64,000 nt of DNA from contig CM055279.1 of NCBI GenBank assembly GCA_029237695.1, positions 22,385,919-22,449,918 of the forward strand. Direction: 5' to 3'. Of this stretch, positions 35,601-42,200 are shown one piece after another. Position numbers and translations under genes: made by a program. Source of the stretch: Conchocele bisecta. Taxonomy: Eukaryota; Mollusca; Bivalvia; Lucinida; Thyasiridae. Below the pieces are notes generated by a model, which saw only the letters and a program-made list of their open reading frames with translations, searched no databases and was not told the origin of the DNA. The first letter of the stretch is position 1, and each line of letters opens with the position of its first letter.

Positions 35601-37778
35601 AGCAATAATTCAATCTATCTTTGATACGAAGTAATGTGATCTGGGATACATGTACAATGTTTCATTCTATTTTAGTTTTTTTACTAATTGTGGAAACTAT
35701 CCAATAGTCGAATTTGTGGAAATCCATATTTCGATTTAGAAATATTACTTTTATTTGGTATTTTATGTATATCAAAACTTCTAGAAATACTCTTGATAGA
35801 AAATATGTAACAGCACAGCATAACATTTTAATATGTTTTGATGTATGGTAGCGGAATGGATATCGAAAACGGAACGGATATAGATTTATAAAACAAATAT
35901 TTAAGGTATACAATATCGTGTAGTATGGAAATGGGTAAACGCCGCATACGAGAGTGGTATGTCTCTAAGCGGAATCATGGCGTTAAAAAACTGAGGATAG
36001 TCTTCTCAGATATTATTCACCGTTTACCACAATTCCACACATGCTGAGTGGGACTAAAACATTGTATTGCATGTACATGTATACACATAGTTTTACTCTT
36101 ATCTACACCAGTGAAAGAAATATAATATTAGTCCGATGTCCACGCATACATATAGTACATATAATGAAATGTCAAACGCCCAGTTGATGCTGACATCACA
36201 ACGCCAGCGTGTACTGCCTGTTCCAGTACTGGAAGAACATACAGCGTGTGCTCGGCAAGACGGGCAGAGACTCCATCAAGCGGATCATACAGGCGTTTAA
36301 ACTCGAACAAGTCCCGCTAGAGGTCGCCGTGGGAGCACGTGATCTCATACAGGGGTTCAGTATAGATCAAGTTCGATTGGTCAGCGCTGGAGCAGCGACG
36401 TTTTACGTTTGGGTATGTTGAATACTTTAGTACGTCTAAGCAAACTCTTAACAGGTACATGTATATGGTTATAAAGTATATGCCGCAAATAGCTCATTCC
36501 TAGCAGTGACTGCTAGGAATGAGCTATTTGCGGCATATACTTTCCGAACCAAGTGCGTGGCGAATTACAGAACGCCCATAAATGTACAGTATGTGCAATA
36601 TAGGCGCAGGCATTGCTCATTACATGAACGGATACATAGAGAATAGTAGGTTAGTGCCGTGAATGGGTAACAATATCTGGCAAGGCTCAGGAAACGGGAT
36701 GGGCGAGGCTCTGCCGATCACATCCAGTTTCCGTGCCGCGCCAGATATTTGTTCCCATTCACGGCACTAACCTACTATTCTATTTATCCCGTCAACACCT
36801 ACAAATGGCTGTAAAATGCAAAAATAGTATTGACTGGATATCAAAAATGTTTCACGGCACCATGTTTCACGGCACATACACACTGTGTTGACGGGATAAA
36901 TTGCGTTTGTTAGAAGTATGACGGCTGTTTCTATATGGCATACTTGTTATGCTTACCCTGATCTGGGTCTACTCTGTTCGCAAGTCAAAGTTACTGTTAC
37001 GTAAGGTAAAATATGTGAACTTTCGGTAAGTCAAAAAACGAGTCTTGGGTTTGTACATTCGCGCAGTCTGATCAGGATATGTACCGGTCGCTGTTCAGTC
37101 CTGCTGGCAATCAACTGAATATATCAATATTAGATGGTGCAAATCGTTAGACGTGAGGACTGAACACAAATGCCCCATTGCACAAGCCAAGACCAAAAGT
37201 ATGTTGAAGAATATACTTATTTCTTTTCGTTTTTTTAGTTATTTGTTTATTTTAGCAATTTATAATAACCTCTGAATTGAAGCACACATAATATATATTA
37301 GTTTAATAGTCACTCTTTTTATTAATCTTCGACCACATGGTCTGCATGAAACTAGTTAGAAACTGTATTGGCAGTCCTATGCCACGTCCATATTGAAACC
37401 GTGAACCGGATGTTATCACTCAACATCTCATAATGGCTCGCTGTATTTGAATTTAAAATGCCGGTTTATGGGTTGTTCAATATATGGAAGTCACATGGGA
37501 CTGCCAATACAGTTTATAACTATTTTGATAAAGACCATATGACCGTAGATTTAAATAAATAAAGTGTTTATTATAGCTCATTCACAAAGTGAACAGTGCA
37601 GAGTTTGACTACGTTACAGGTGAAGGGCGTAGTGCAGGAGATCGAGCGCAGGGCGGGCGACGACATCGTCAACGTGCGGCCCCGCACCTCGAAGGCCCGC
37701 AGGAAAAGTCGGGGGCCGAGGGAGCGATCATTTATCATCCGGGAGAAATCGTGTTTGGAAGATCTGGAATCTTTGTGA
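18060..37778 (+). CDS. KY-type transglutaminase-like / dynein-stalk-like fusion gene (whole gene, ~12 coding exons)
   Basis: Exons at 18060-18104, 19673-19867, 21455-21684, 24246-24782, 25618-25788, 27460-28107, 29321-29483, 31746-31913, 32251-32377, 34067-34220, 36227-36412 and 37620-37778 have AG/GT borders. All phases match except one 1-nt discrepancy in exon 7. Total is about 927 residues. Order: MGSNPSK start, KY-family transglutaminase-like core (about 95-205), three KY-type Ig-like units (about 225-660, with WGPG and GLAPLSH signatures), paired helical repeats (about 664-775), a region with dynein heavy chain stalk signatures (about 775-885), and a basic tail. KY-family proteins (vertebrate KY, fly Hillarin, worm LTD-1) are cytoskeleton-associated. 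A membrane-tethered cytoskeletal adaptor is my inference. Catalytic residues appear lost. Further 5' exons cannot be excluded. No AAA motor modules are visible. Confidence 0.8.
18139..18500. repeat. GC-rich inverted repeats in intron 1
   Basis: 'cattttacgccggcgcaaaa' at 18145 and 'gccggcgtaaaatg' at 18251 are inverted, with 'gctgcacaccgcgcc' present three times. The motif 'acattttacgcc' recurs to 18475. Confidence 0.75.
18661..19070. repeat. 'ggcccgtacgca' dispersed repeat with inverted copy
   Basis: 'caggcccgtacgcaagg' at 18659 and 'ctgcgtacgggcctg' at 19051 are inverted ends. 'catgtagtggcgcgagtacg' occurs twice at 18910-18975 and once inverted at 18995. Confidence 0.75.
19121..19432. mobile_element. 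Family C palindromic MITE, copy 2 (upstream of exon 2)
   Basis: Complete copy: 'tgtagccgatttcatcaaaa' to 'ttggtgaaatagacacctgt'. The central 'cacagccaaaatggctgtg' is palindromic. Confidence 0.93.
19673..19867 (+). CDS. KY-like gene exon 2 (region before the transglutaminase-like core)
   Basis: Acceptor ttgcag|CAA and donor AAT|GTAAGT, phase 0 at both ends, 65 residues. GC content is much higher than the flanks. It contains a proline-rich stretch (PPPGPP) followed by QVFTLSQYADVDARAVN, which resembles the segment leading into the TG-like domain of KY-family proteins (aspartate, then 'ai..P'). Palindromic MITEs lie on both sides (19121-19432 and from about 19885). The downstream one begins within 20 bp of the donor. 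Confidence 0.8.
19885..20108. mobile_element. Family C palindromic MITE, copy 3 (downstream of exon 2)
   Basis: 'tgtagccgatttcaccaaaa' starts within 20 bp of the exon 2 donor. The centre is partly deleted ('ccaaaatggctgtggtaatg'). Confidence 0.9.
20390..20525. repeat. Short inverted repeat in intron 2
   Basis: 'agttgcacgtacgcaacgcc' against 'gtgtaggcgtgcaactga'. Confidence 0.55.
20541..20955. mobile_element. Family D palindromic MITE, copy 2
   Basis: 'tatcccgtcaaaacagtgcg', 'gtaggttagtgccgtgaatg', 'acggcactaacctactattc'. Carries the same 'gtatatgttgtgaccactca' hairpin as the copy at 8044-8440. Confidence 0.88.
21148..21335. repeat. 'gaaacctctctaaaccgg' repeat (pogo-like ends)
   Basis: 'gcgaaacctctctaaaccgg' and a second direct copy 'atgaaacctcgctaaactgg'. 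The interior 'tggtcatttatctcaggtgataatg' is shared with 57300-57330. Confidence 0.6.
21455..21684 (+). CDS. KY-like gene exon 3 (start of transglutaminase-like core)
   Basis: Acceptor aaattcag|ACG, donor TGTCG|GTAAGT, phase 0 to 2. It encodes KIRAIYRWIT, the KY/TG-like entry motif (KvRAIfrWIt), and then KKGNYAQLVSLLCR. In active family members this second stretch carries the nucleophilic Cys three residues before the conserved Tyr (pattern C-x-G-Y-A). Here that position is Lys, so the nucleophile appears to be missing. A foldback element (21722-22096) starts only 37 bp after the donor. Confidence 0.9.
21722..22096. mobile_element. Family A foldback element, copy 8 (intron 3)
   Basis: 'tatggacccccgcaggggac' to 'tcccctgcggggctccgta', TA at both ends. 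Arms invert at about 21879. Confidence 0.93.
22497..22735. mobile_element. Family B palindromic MITE, copy 4
   Basis: 'acccgtgttactaaacttcg' to 'tttagtgaaacggcccccc', with the perfect centre 'ctgcatatgcag'. Confidence 0.92.
23338..23737. mobile_element. ~400-bp element with inverted ends
   Basis: 'cttctaactttggtcggaca' and 'tgtcggaccacagttagaag' are inverted ends. The interior contains two diverged direct copies with 'cacaacctcgtatcat' and 'tttgagaattat'. Confidence 0.65.
23811..24006. mobile_element. Family B palindromic MITE, copy 5 (shortened centre)
   Basis: 'gccgtttcagtaaatttcgt' to 'tttagtgaaacggacccc'. The central arms are reduced to 'tttattgagcaataaa'. Confidence 0.9.
24014..24114. 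mobile_element. Family A minimal element, copy 9
   Basis: Only about 100 bp: 'tacggagccccgtaggggac', one or two units per arm, and a truncated right end 'gaaattctacg'. It lies about 130 bp upstream of exon 4. Confidence 0.88.
24246..24782 (+). CDS. KY-like gene exon 4 (TG-like core end, KY linker, first Ig-like unit)
   Basis: Acceptor ttcag|ATACG, donor ACGAG|GTTAGT, phase 2 to 2, 179 residues. YADIPCVIIHGALKGSTYDVG matches the KY core (aGIPC..I.GyaKG..Y..G). GEWNAVLID corresponds to the family's HAWNAV, with His replaced by Gly. FINAYWG corresponds to L(L/V)D.TWG, with Asp replaced by Asn. PKWQLRKTPLSLEDFQNM matches the 'WQLL..p.sl.eFe' segment that follows the core in KY proteins. The exon then enters the first Ig-like unit. 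This is the most diagnostic exon of the gene. Confidence 0.93.
24920..25354. mobile_element. Family A foldback element, copy 10 (intron 4)
   Basis: 'tacggagccccacaggggcg' to 'tctcctgcggggctccgta'. In the right arm a block of three units ('gtgggaacgaatttgttaat', 'gaattgtcaattagaggtaa') is itself duplicated. Confidence 0.93.
25618..25788 (+). CDS. KY-like gene exon 5 (first Ig-like unit, C-terminal half)
   Basis: Acceptor ttcacag|ATACG and donor TTCAG|GTAAAC, phase 2 to 2, 57 residues. YAFLHKTNNHETLCVRLRSPVADTF fits the beta-strand pattern of KY-family Ig-like repeats (short polar loop, then 'l.v.lr.P..g.y.f.l'). The exon ends with YDYDWIAIYKIIF. A palindromic MITE (25821-26047) lies about 30 bp after the donor. 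Confidence 0.85.
25821..26047. mobile_element. Family B palindromic MITE, copy 6 (intron 5)
   Basis: 'cccatttcactaaacttctt' to 'ttagtcgtacgaagttta', centre 'ggctgcatatgcagcc'. Confidence 0.9.
26101..26421. mobile_element. Family D palindromic MITE, copy 3, with empty-site relative
   Basis: 'gagaatagtaggttagtgct' to 'gtgttgacgggataaa', inserted in a sequence whose uninterrupted relative is at 61063-61240 ('gtgatgggatatata' then 'acatgtgaacat'). Confidence 0.85.
26756..27250. mobile_element. Third foldback family: 15-bp 'ttacttctaacttcc' array
   Basis: Ends 'tatggaagccttggagggac' and 'gtccctccagggcttccata'. Arms of 15-bp units invert at about 27035. Termini resemble the two other foldback families. 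Located about 210 bp upstream of exon 6. Confidence 0.9.
27460..28107 (+). CDS. KY-like gene exon 6 (second and third Ig-like units), with multiplied donor site
   Basis: Acceptor attttgcag|CAAAG, phase 2. GWGPGRVAMACGLAPLSHFS is the KY Ig-like unit signature (WGPG......GL.P.sH). Another degenerate copy begins LGPKYPAFLSSGLSP. The first usable donor is ACCATCAG|GTACGT at 28107, phase 2, which joins cleanly to exon 7 (DGDLVKYTIR then LPETGQYGV, a plausible beta hairpin). The junction itself lies inside a 45-bp tandem repeat that reproduces the donor about a dozen times up to about 28655. The reading frame stays open through the first copies, to the stop ending at 28315, so alternative longer exon ends adding 15-residue blocks are possible. 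Confidence 0.88.
28086..28660 (+). repeat. 45-bp tandem repeat across exon 6/intron 6 junction (~13 units)
   Basis: Units begin 'acctggtgaaatacaccgt' and each carries 'cag|gtacgtacacc', i.e. the last codons of exon 6 plus the first bases of the intron. Most are 45 bp. Some are about 41-44 bp. There is a higher-order copy: three units at about 28176-28305 recur at about 28306-28436. Nearly every unit keeps GTACGT. The second has GCTACGT instead, so its donor is lost. Read as protein, a full unit is 15 residues (DLVKYTVRYVHQVDG type). Confidence 0.93.
29321..29483 (+). CDS. KY-like gene exon 7 (end of third Ig-like unit and linker), apparent 1-nt frameshift
   Basis: Acceptor ccttgtag|GTTGCC and donor TCGTCAG|GTAGTC. 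From the acceptor the frame reads LPETGQYGVRIRG...MHDDF. From about 29392 the coding-like frame is the next one, reading YDYVIDYRRLKKRTKREQ and then KQEAELFDSS. The second frame has a TGA just upstream, and the first gives non-homologous sequence downstream. Exon 8 needs phase 1, whereas 163 nt give phase 0. One extra base near the TTT at 29391-29393 would reconcile everything. It could be a homopolymer assembly error, a real frameshift allele, or mis-set borders. Confidence 0.75.
29590..29625 (+). repeat. (ggcgtc)n microsatellite
   Basis: Short 'ggcgtcggcgtcggcgtcgg' run directly before the satellite array. Confidence 0.85.
29625..31085 (+). repeat. Satellite K (~165-bp units), array 2 in intron 7
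   Basis: About nine units with 'cataaacttaacgttggggt', 'ccttgatatttcatacatgc' and 'atgacccaccacccaaccct'. Units alternate between 'gtcttataacatctgtttcc' and 'gttgtgtaacttctgtttat' subtypes, suggesting a two-unit higher-order repeat. Confidence 0.93.
31090..31208. mobile_element. Family D MITE, partial copy 4
   Basis: 'aaaaaatatctggcccatct', the 'gctcggcagagcc' centre, and the right end 'cacggcactaacctactatt'. The outer left arm is replaced by satellite K. Confidence 0.85.
31371..31680. mobile_element. Family C palindromic MITE, copy 4 (before exon 8)
   Basis: 'ctgtagcctatttcatcaac' to 'ttttgatgaaatcagctact'. Complete arms. It ends about 65 bp upstream of the exon 8 acceptor. Confidence 0.93.
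31746..31913 (+). CDS. KY-like gene exon 8 (first helical repeat)
   Basis: Acceptor tttgtag|AGAAT and donor CGGAAAG|GTATTT, phase 1 to 1. It encodes an amphipathic helical region: RMAVEEENADELTSAI, a short loop (LPTLVPDLIFA), and NQELLVIKLRK. The pattern 'A(V/I)...(N/D)..(E/Q)L...' recurs in exon 9, so exons 8 and 9 look like paired helical hairpins. I do not recognise a specific family for this pair. Confidence 0.8.
32251..32377 (+). CDS. KY-like gene exon 9 (second helical repeat)
   Basis: Acceptor tctattacag|CGCTA and donor CTAGACAG|GTATGT, phase 1 to 2. ALVKAIHDKDINQLKQGL and TATLLLDR repeat the helical pattern of exon 8. A diverged tandem copy of the exon end follows in the intron, with its own donor TTAGACAG|GTAGGT at 32458. 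Confidence 0.8.
32369..32510 (+). repeat. Tandem duplication of exon 9 end with second donor site
   Basis: The block 'accctgctcctagacaggta...cctacacacggtataccgggctgtgttgg' recurs about 81 bp downstream as 'acactgctcttagacaggta...cctacacgtggggtacagggctgtgtcgg'. Both copies carry a GT donor (GTATGT and GTAGGT). An exon end at 32458 stays open only through the 27 additional codons. Confidence 0.75.
32764..33870. mobile_element. Family F element, copy 2, interrupted by a nested element
   Basis: 'ttcttaagaaaacggaaaat' (left) and, after the insertion, 'aataaacacattttcgtgat' continue what is one uninterrupted sequence (inverse orientation) at 16140-16210. The palindromic part runs 33640-33870 around 'ttttttcgaaaattgtaatt'. 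Confidence 0.82.
32791..33593. mobile_element. Nested ~800-bp element with hAT-like ends
   Basis: Terminal inverted repeats 'caggggtcgaattt' and 'aaattcgagccctg', with the flanking direct repeat AATAAA. The CAGGG end is hAT-like, though hATs usually make 8-bp duplications. Internal tandem duplication of about 90 bp at 33220-33385 ('gatatcgcaattgataaatagcc'). No transposase seen. Confidence 0.7.
34067..34220 (+). CDS. KY-like gene exon 10 (dynein-stalk-like module, first part)
   Basis: Acceptor ctgtcag|GTTGAAG and donor ACGTGT|GTAAGT, phase 2 to 0. LEQSTIAEIRGYSSPPSAVKRVMMATLLLLG matches the dynein heavy chain stalk-region pattern (e.I(k/r)sy.sPP..v..Vm.av..Ll), which normally lies next to the microtubule-binding tip. 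It is preceded by KKLQRLLHAVLSLEQ, a helix. Only exons 10-12 show this similarity and no AAA domains accompany it. Confidence 0.82.
34121..34331 (+). repeat. Tandem duplication of exon 10 3' half
   Basis: The sequence 'tatagctgagatcagagggtatagcagcccgcc...tgggaggaggagacgtgt' is repeated directly after the donor as 'tatagctgagatcatggggtataacagcccgcc...tgggaggaggcggagacgtgt'. The second copy has a 1-nt loss (CGGTTATGATGG against CGGGTCATGATGG) that brings a stop into frame. Its donor is replaced by 'tcagataaag'. It is an exon-end relic in the intron. Confidence 0.88.
34341..36226. other. Intron 10, mostly unremarkable
   Basis: Holds a palindromic element at 35383-35505 (see separate entry) and an (AT)n run at 34620. 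I see no further exon or repeat family. Confidence 0.5.
35375..35560. mobile_element. Family Y palindrome, copy 1
   Basis: 'atagagaataccaggctggt' and 'agtagcctggtattctatta', with 'gataaacttcatatcaaaag' arms. The adjoining 'acgttttatgaccacaaatgac' and 'gacagaacgcgga' are also shared with 54240-54502. Confidence 0.8.
36227..36412 (+). CDS. KY-like gene exon 11 (dynein-stalk-like module, second part)
   Basis: Acceptor ctgttccag|TACTGG and donor GTTTGG|GTATGT, phase 0 to 0, 62 residues. YWKNIQRVLGK...SIKRIIQAFKLEQVPLEV, GFSIDQVRLVSAGAATFYVW fits the dynein stalk arrangement 'W...k.lLg...f...l..fd.d.ip.......f....v..vS.a...l..WV'. The downstream exon starts with Val, completing WV. Confidence 0.85.
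36473..36543. repeat. ~70-bp perfect palindrome, intron 11
   Basis: 'aaagtatatgccgcaaatag' and its exact inverse around 'gcagtgactgc', starting about 60 bp after the exon 11 donor. Confidence 0.9.
36636..36901. mobile_element. Family D palindromic MITE, copy 5
   Basis: 'atagagaatagtaggttagt' to 'tgtgttgacgggataaat', with the 'gaggctctgccgatcacatc' centre. Confidence 0.9.
37620..37778 (+). CDS. KY-like gene terminal coding exon 12
   Basis: Acceptor acgttacag|GTGAAG, phase 0. It encodes VKGVVQEIERRAGDDIVNVR, continuing the stalk-like helix, then a strongly basic stretch (RPRTSKARRKSRGPRERS) and ends at TGA 37776-37778. Possible polyadenylation signals AATAAA are visible downstream at about 38241 and 38428. 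I cannot choose between them. Confidence 0.85.
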   Translation: MKGVVQEIERRAGDDIVNVRPRTSKARRKSRGPRERSFIIREKSCLEDLESL

Positions 37779-37948
37779 TACAGAATAGCCGGACTTCCAT
37801 AATATCTCGGCGTTTTGATGGGTTTCCCTGTCGTGGACCTAGCTCTGCTGATAATATATGTTGGTGATAGTGATTGCTATGCACACTACACCACTAGCTG
37901 CACTATTGCCAATAGTTGTCAATAGTTTTACTTCAAAATGCTTGAATT

Positions 37949-38032
37949 CAGTGGAACCTCTCTAAACCGGACACCCTGGGAGGTCCCCAGTACAATGAAA
38001 CCTCTCTAAATCGGACTCCCTGGGAGTATGAA
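37949..38032. repeat. 'cagtggaacctctctaaaccgg' repeat fragments
   Basis: Two direct copies at 37951 and 37994, in the region just after the KY-like gene. Confidence 0.65.
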
Positions 38033-38373
38033 ACTTGGTGGGTCACCAGAATGTATCAAACGATGTCAAAATTCAACATGTAATACACAACCGCCTGCGT
38101 TAATCTTGCACAGGTGGCAACGGTTCTGAACATCTATTGAAAATCTCCACTCGCAATCAAGCAGTTCCATATGCCGAGCCTGAACTGTAGTACAACTCAG
38201 GCTCAGCCAATCATGTTGTTTGATTTCAAGTATTTTGAAATAAAAGAAGTTACAAATATTGGCAAGATTAGCCCAACCGGTGGTGTATGGTCTCGGAAAA
38301 TCCAGGACCGACTGTATTAATATTGAAGATTTCGGCCACCGACCATTCCCGCCAATTGTCAGAAAACTGGGAG

Positions 38374-38579
38374 GAATGCTGGGCACGAAATTTCCGTCTG
38401 CTGTGGTTGCCTTCTTGCCTTCTTTCTCAATAAAAATATGGATTGACAGCAATTTAGAATCATTTCCATTGGAAATGATTCTAAATTGCTGTCAAAGCAT
38501 GTTTTTATAAGAAAAATTGAACAAAAAAATGAAATAAACAGCAGACGATAAAATTGAATTCAGCAGTGTAAGAATTAAG
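38374..38579. mobile_element. TTAA-type palindromic MITE (family G), copy 3
   Basis: Carries 'gctgggcacgaaattt', 'atttagaatcatttcc' and 'aacagcagacgataaaatt'. Right TTAA present, left end degenerate. Confidence 0.8.
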
Positions 38580-40046
38580 CGGTCCATTATACATGTATTT
38601 TGGTGATGGCATTTGTCATAAATATATTTCATGATCATCAGTATGTGTACAATTAATTTGCATGTACTGATCAAAGGACATATGTACATGTATGTCCCGA
38701 TCAGCCTGCTCACACTGTTCTGGATTACGATAGTCTCGCATTAGTTCTGTGTACGTAACTCTAATTACATTCCATTACACTGCATGCATTACATAAGAGT
38801 TATGACGGAATAGTCTACCCAAATGTGCGTTTGAAGCGTTCTTTGTTTACATTCAACTTCGTGGAGAGTGACCTAAGAATTTTGCTAATACACACTTTAT
38901 TAGGTAAGTTTATTGTAATAAATGTGTGTCATATTGTAGAATTGTCTCTCAATAACAATAGCGAAGGATGAACGTCAACGCCCTGCAGGTTTTTCTATAG
39001 TTTAGTGCGCGAAGTGTAAATGCTATTACGCACATTTTTACTGTGTAACGTGGTGTAGCGATATAGTGCAACTTGTTGCCTGTAAAGCAGACAACGTGCA
39101 GATAGTCTCGCATGTATATCGGTAAAGACATTCTGACAGATGCAACTACATTTATATTTACATGTATATAGACACTGCAATAAACGGATATATGCATGCA
39201 GTGTTAGTGTTGTAATTATATCAAGGGACCAAAAGCTACCAGATCAGAGACATAGAGACCTACAATCCTTGTAACAGATATATAGCGGTGTTTTGTGGCA
39301 TTCCAGTGTATTATTATGTGTAACAAATATTTGATGTGGCGATGTACATAACACACTTAGTTTCGGTGGCCATTTTGAAGATGAAGATTACTCGTAGCAC
39401 ATTATCAGTTAGCAATAATCTCAGCACACTGAGAAATACGAGTATAACCAGGAGAATACAAAATCTTACCACGACATTCAAAAATGTACAATAAATACTG
39501 GATTTTGAAACGGCGGCCATTTTGAAAACCAAAATGGTTGGTATCTCCAAATGTATTGAACTCATTCTGCCAATATTTCTTTGTTCATTATAAGGTGTTT
39601 TTCGCTGCAAAAAACACCACACATAATGACTTTGACGCCGGAATATAAATTTCAATGGCGGCCATTTTGAATTTCAAGATGGCGGCCATACGGCTTATAG
39701 AAAAAAAATGGAACCAACTCCAGTTTTGTTGTATGTGGTTTATAGATGAAAAAAAACCTTGCTTCAAAAGTAAAATAACGACATAACAGTATACACTATA
39801 TGCACTTACGGACTGTGGTAAACATGGTAAACTGGTGAGATAGTGGACTAATGCATTCTTGTTAGAGATAGCCAACCACCATTGATTGTTCCTATATAAC
39901 GTGATATAAACTAACAAATTACCACACACTTTGCTATTGTCTGCTACTTTCATTTTTCGTACGGATGTTGTGCGACCCATTTTCCGACCTATTTTCCCAT
40001 AACATGCACCCATTCTGCTCTGGATATTATATAGGTTTGATTATTG
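38580..40046. other. Interval without gene
   Basis: AT-rich. Several 'ggcggccattttgaa' and 'ccattttgaaaaccaaaatgg' segments at 39365-39680 suggest an old dispersed repeat. Long open frames here have no recognisable domain. Confidence 0.4.
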
Positions 40047-40296
40047 TTAACCCTTAGACCACTACACACAACAATTGTCACCTTTTGTTGCTTTTATATA
40101 TTGCCTTATTTATCAATAAAAACATGTTTTAACAGCACTTCAGATTAATTTCCAATGGAAATGATTATGACGTGCTATCAAAGCATGTTGTAAATTATTA
40201 TAAAGTGCTGTCAAAGCATGTTTTTGATGATAAAAATGGAAAATAGAAAATAATCAGTAGACGACACAACAAATAAGATAGCGGTCTAAGGGTTAA
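40047..40296. mobile_element. TTAA-flanked palindromic MITE (family G), copy 4
   Basis: Bounded by 'gttaacccttagacc' and 'ggtctaagggttaa'. The right arm carries a partial internal duplication ('tgctatcaaagcatgtt' and 'tgctgtcaaagcatgtt'). Confidence 0.82.
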
Positions 40297-40882
40297 GGAA
40301 GATACATTCAATTTCCTGTGAACACCGTGATGGTGGCGCAAAAAGTCAGCGGCTGAAATTGAAACCGCCTCACACTACAAACATGTTCTGACTGACAAAA
40401 TAAACCCAAAACATATGCTTGAATTTGTGATCGGCGTCCTATTTTTGGTTTGACAGTGTTGCCTTATAAGTGGACACGAGGACCGCATGTGTAAAGAATG
40501 GTGATAAACAAGTAAATGTATATGGCAATCCGATTTACGGCTGTATAAACATTACAAAATACGTTACAGGCGGAAATAGGATGCAAGAACAAACGGACAG
40601 ACGGATGAAAGGCGAAAATGATAAACGACATACATATCATTATAGTAACGATACATTAAGACATTAGCGCAAAATATACGTGTACATGAATACAGATAAT
40701 AAAATAAAAAACAAAATATTTCAAATATATGCCGTTTTCGGATTTCTTGAAAATGTCCTCGTATATTCCGACCAGGATACATCTAACTACGAGACACGTC
40801 ATGTGATGTACATTAGAACATGTGCGATATCTCATGAAAAATATTTGCGACCGTATGACCTGTGCTCTGTAATTGTTGCTTG

Positions 40883-41165
40883 ATTGTTTGTGTATTGGGG
40901 CTTAACGACCTATCAACAGCTAAGGGGTAAGGCCGGGCAAGTCAGGTCAATACCACACCAAGTCACTTGGCCCCTTCCCCTAAAATATGATAACGAATAA
41001 TCGTAATACTCACATAAGGGGTGCCAGATTCATCTGTCATATACAAAATGCCAAAGACGTTTGCGAGGGCCAAACCACGACTCCAGTCTCCAGTCGAGAT
41101 TCTGGTAAGGATGAACCCCGGTCGTTAAATTACCCATCGCATGCTCCCACCTGCCACCCACAAAC
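40883..41165 (-). mobile_element. SINE-like family T, copy 1
   Basis: 'gtgtattggggcttaacgacctatcaacagctaagg' start and 'accccggtcgttaaattacccatcgc' end. Best read on the minus strand, where it ends '...cttagctgttgataggtcgttaagccccaa', like a SINE 3' tail. Confidence 0.6.
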
Positions 41166-41411
41166 GGATCTGTAATTGTTGTCAAAATGATACACCATTT
41201 ACACAAGATACTGCAGATGTTCGAACCCATTTCAGAGAATTACCATACTATGTGATATGGCAGACAATGGTCATACCCACTGCAAACACTTCACTTGACG
41301 GGTGTCTACAATGGAGTGTAGCCTCTAATATGCACATCACCATATTCCCCTCCCATGGCGGTCTCCAACAATGAACTAGATAACATAGTTATATCATGGT
41401 CATTCGGGGAA

Positions 41412-41815
41412 CAGTCAAAACTATTGCCCCTCGGTGCTGTGGACGACCCGAGGCACTATTGCCATGAGACCTCGGGTCGTCCACAGCATCGAGGGGCAAT
41501 AGTTTCGGCCTCGGGGAACTAGTGCCTCGGGTCGTCCACAGCATCGAGGGGCAATAGATTCGGCCTCGGGAACTAGTGCCTCGGGTCGTCCACAGCATCG
41601 AGGGGCAATAGTTTCGGCCTCGGGGAACTAGTGCCTCGGGTCGTCCACAGCATCGAGGGGCAATAGTTTCGGCCTCGGGGAACTAGTGCCTCGGGTCGTC
41701 CACAGCATCGAGGGGCAATAGTTTCGGCCTCGGTGAACTAGTGCCTCGGGTCGTCCACAGCACCGAGGGGCAATAGTTTTGGCTGTTCCCCACATTACCG
41801 AGGGGCAATATGTTT
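41412..41815 (+). repeat. 55-bp minisatellite
   Basis: About five to six copies of 'aactagtgcctcgggtcgtc' 'cacagcatcgaggggcaata', with one inverted copy at the left (41428-41470), giving a foldback start. Confidence 0.93.
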
Positions 41816-42086
41816 TGACTGTTCCCCGAATTACAATGAAATAACTATTTCATTACTCAACCTGTAACACTGTATGTGATACACAGAACGTAAATTTGGC
41901 GGGGCGCGTGACAGACAGATGACGTAATCTTAGAGAAAAAATATTGACGTCATTAGTTTCTGGGGGGGGGGGGAATAGTTTTGAATACTACACGGGTACG
42001 TGGAACTATTAATCGGGTACGTGAAACTATTTCCCAGACACGTCAAAACCCTGGGAATTAGTCAAAACTATGTAATATCAACTTAT

Positions 42087-42200
42087 ATATAGTTTGTTTG
42101 TTTGTTGGGGTTTAACGGCCTATCAACAGCTAAGGTCATTTAAGGCCGGGTCAATGGGTTTAGTACTACATCCCATATATTACCTGTACACAGAATTGGA
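42087..42200 (-). mobile_element. SINE-like family T, fragment
   Basis: 'gtttgtttgttggggtttaa' 'cggcctatcaacagctaagg'. On the minus strand this is the 3' end with an (aaac)n-like tail. Confidence 0.6.

Noticed and set aside
41412..41815. Regularly spaced repeats resembling a CRISPR array
   Set aside because: Units are contiguous 55-bp tandem copies without unique spacers, in a eukaryotic context.
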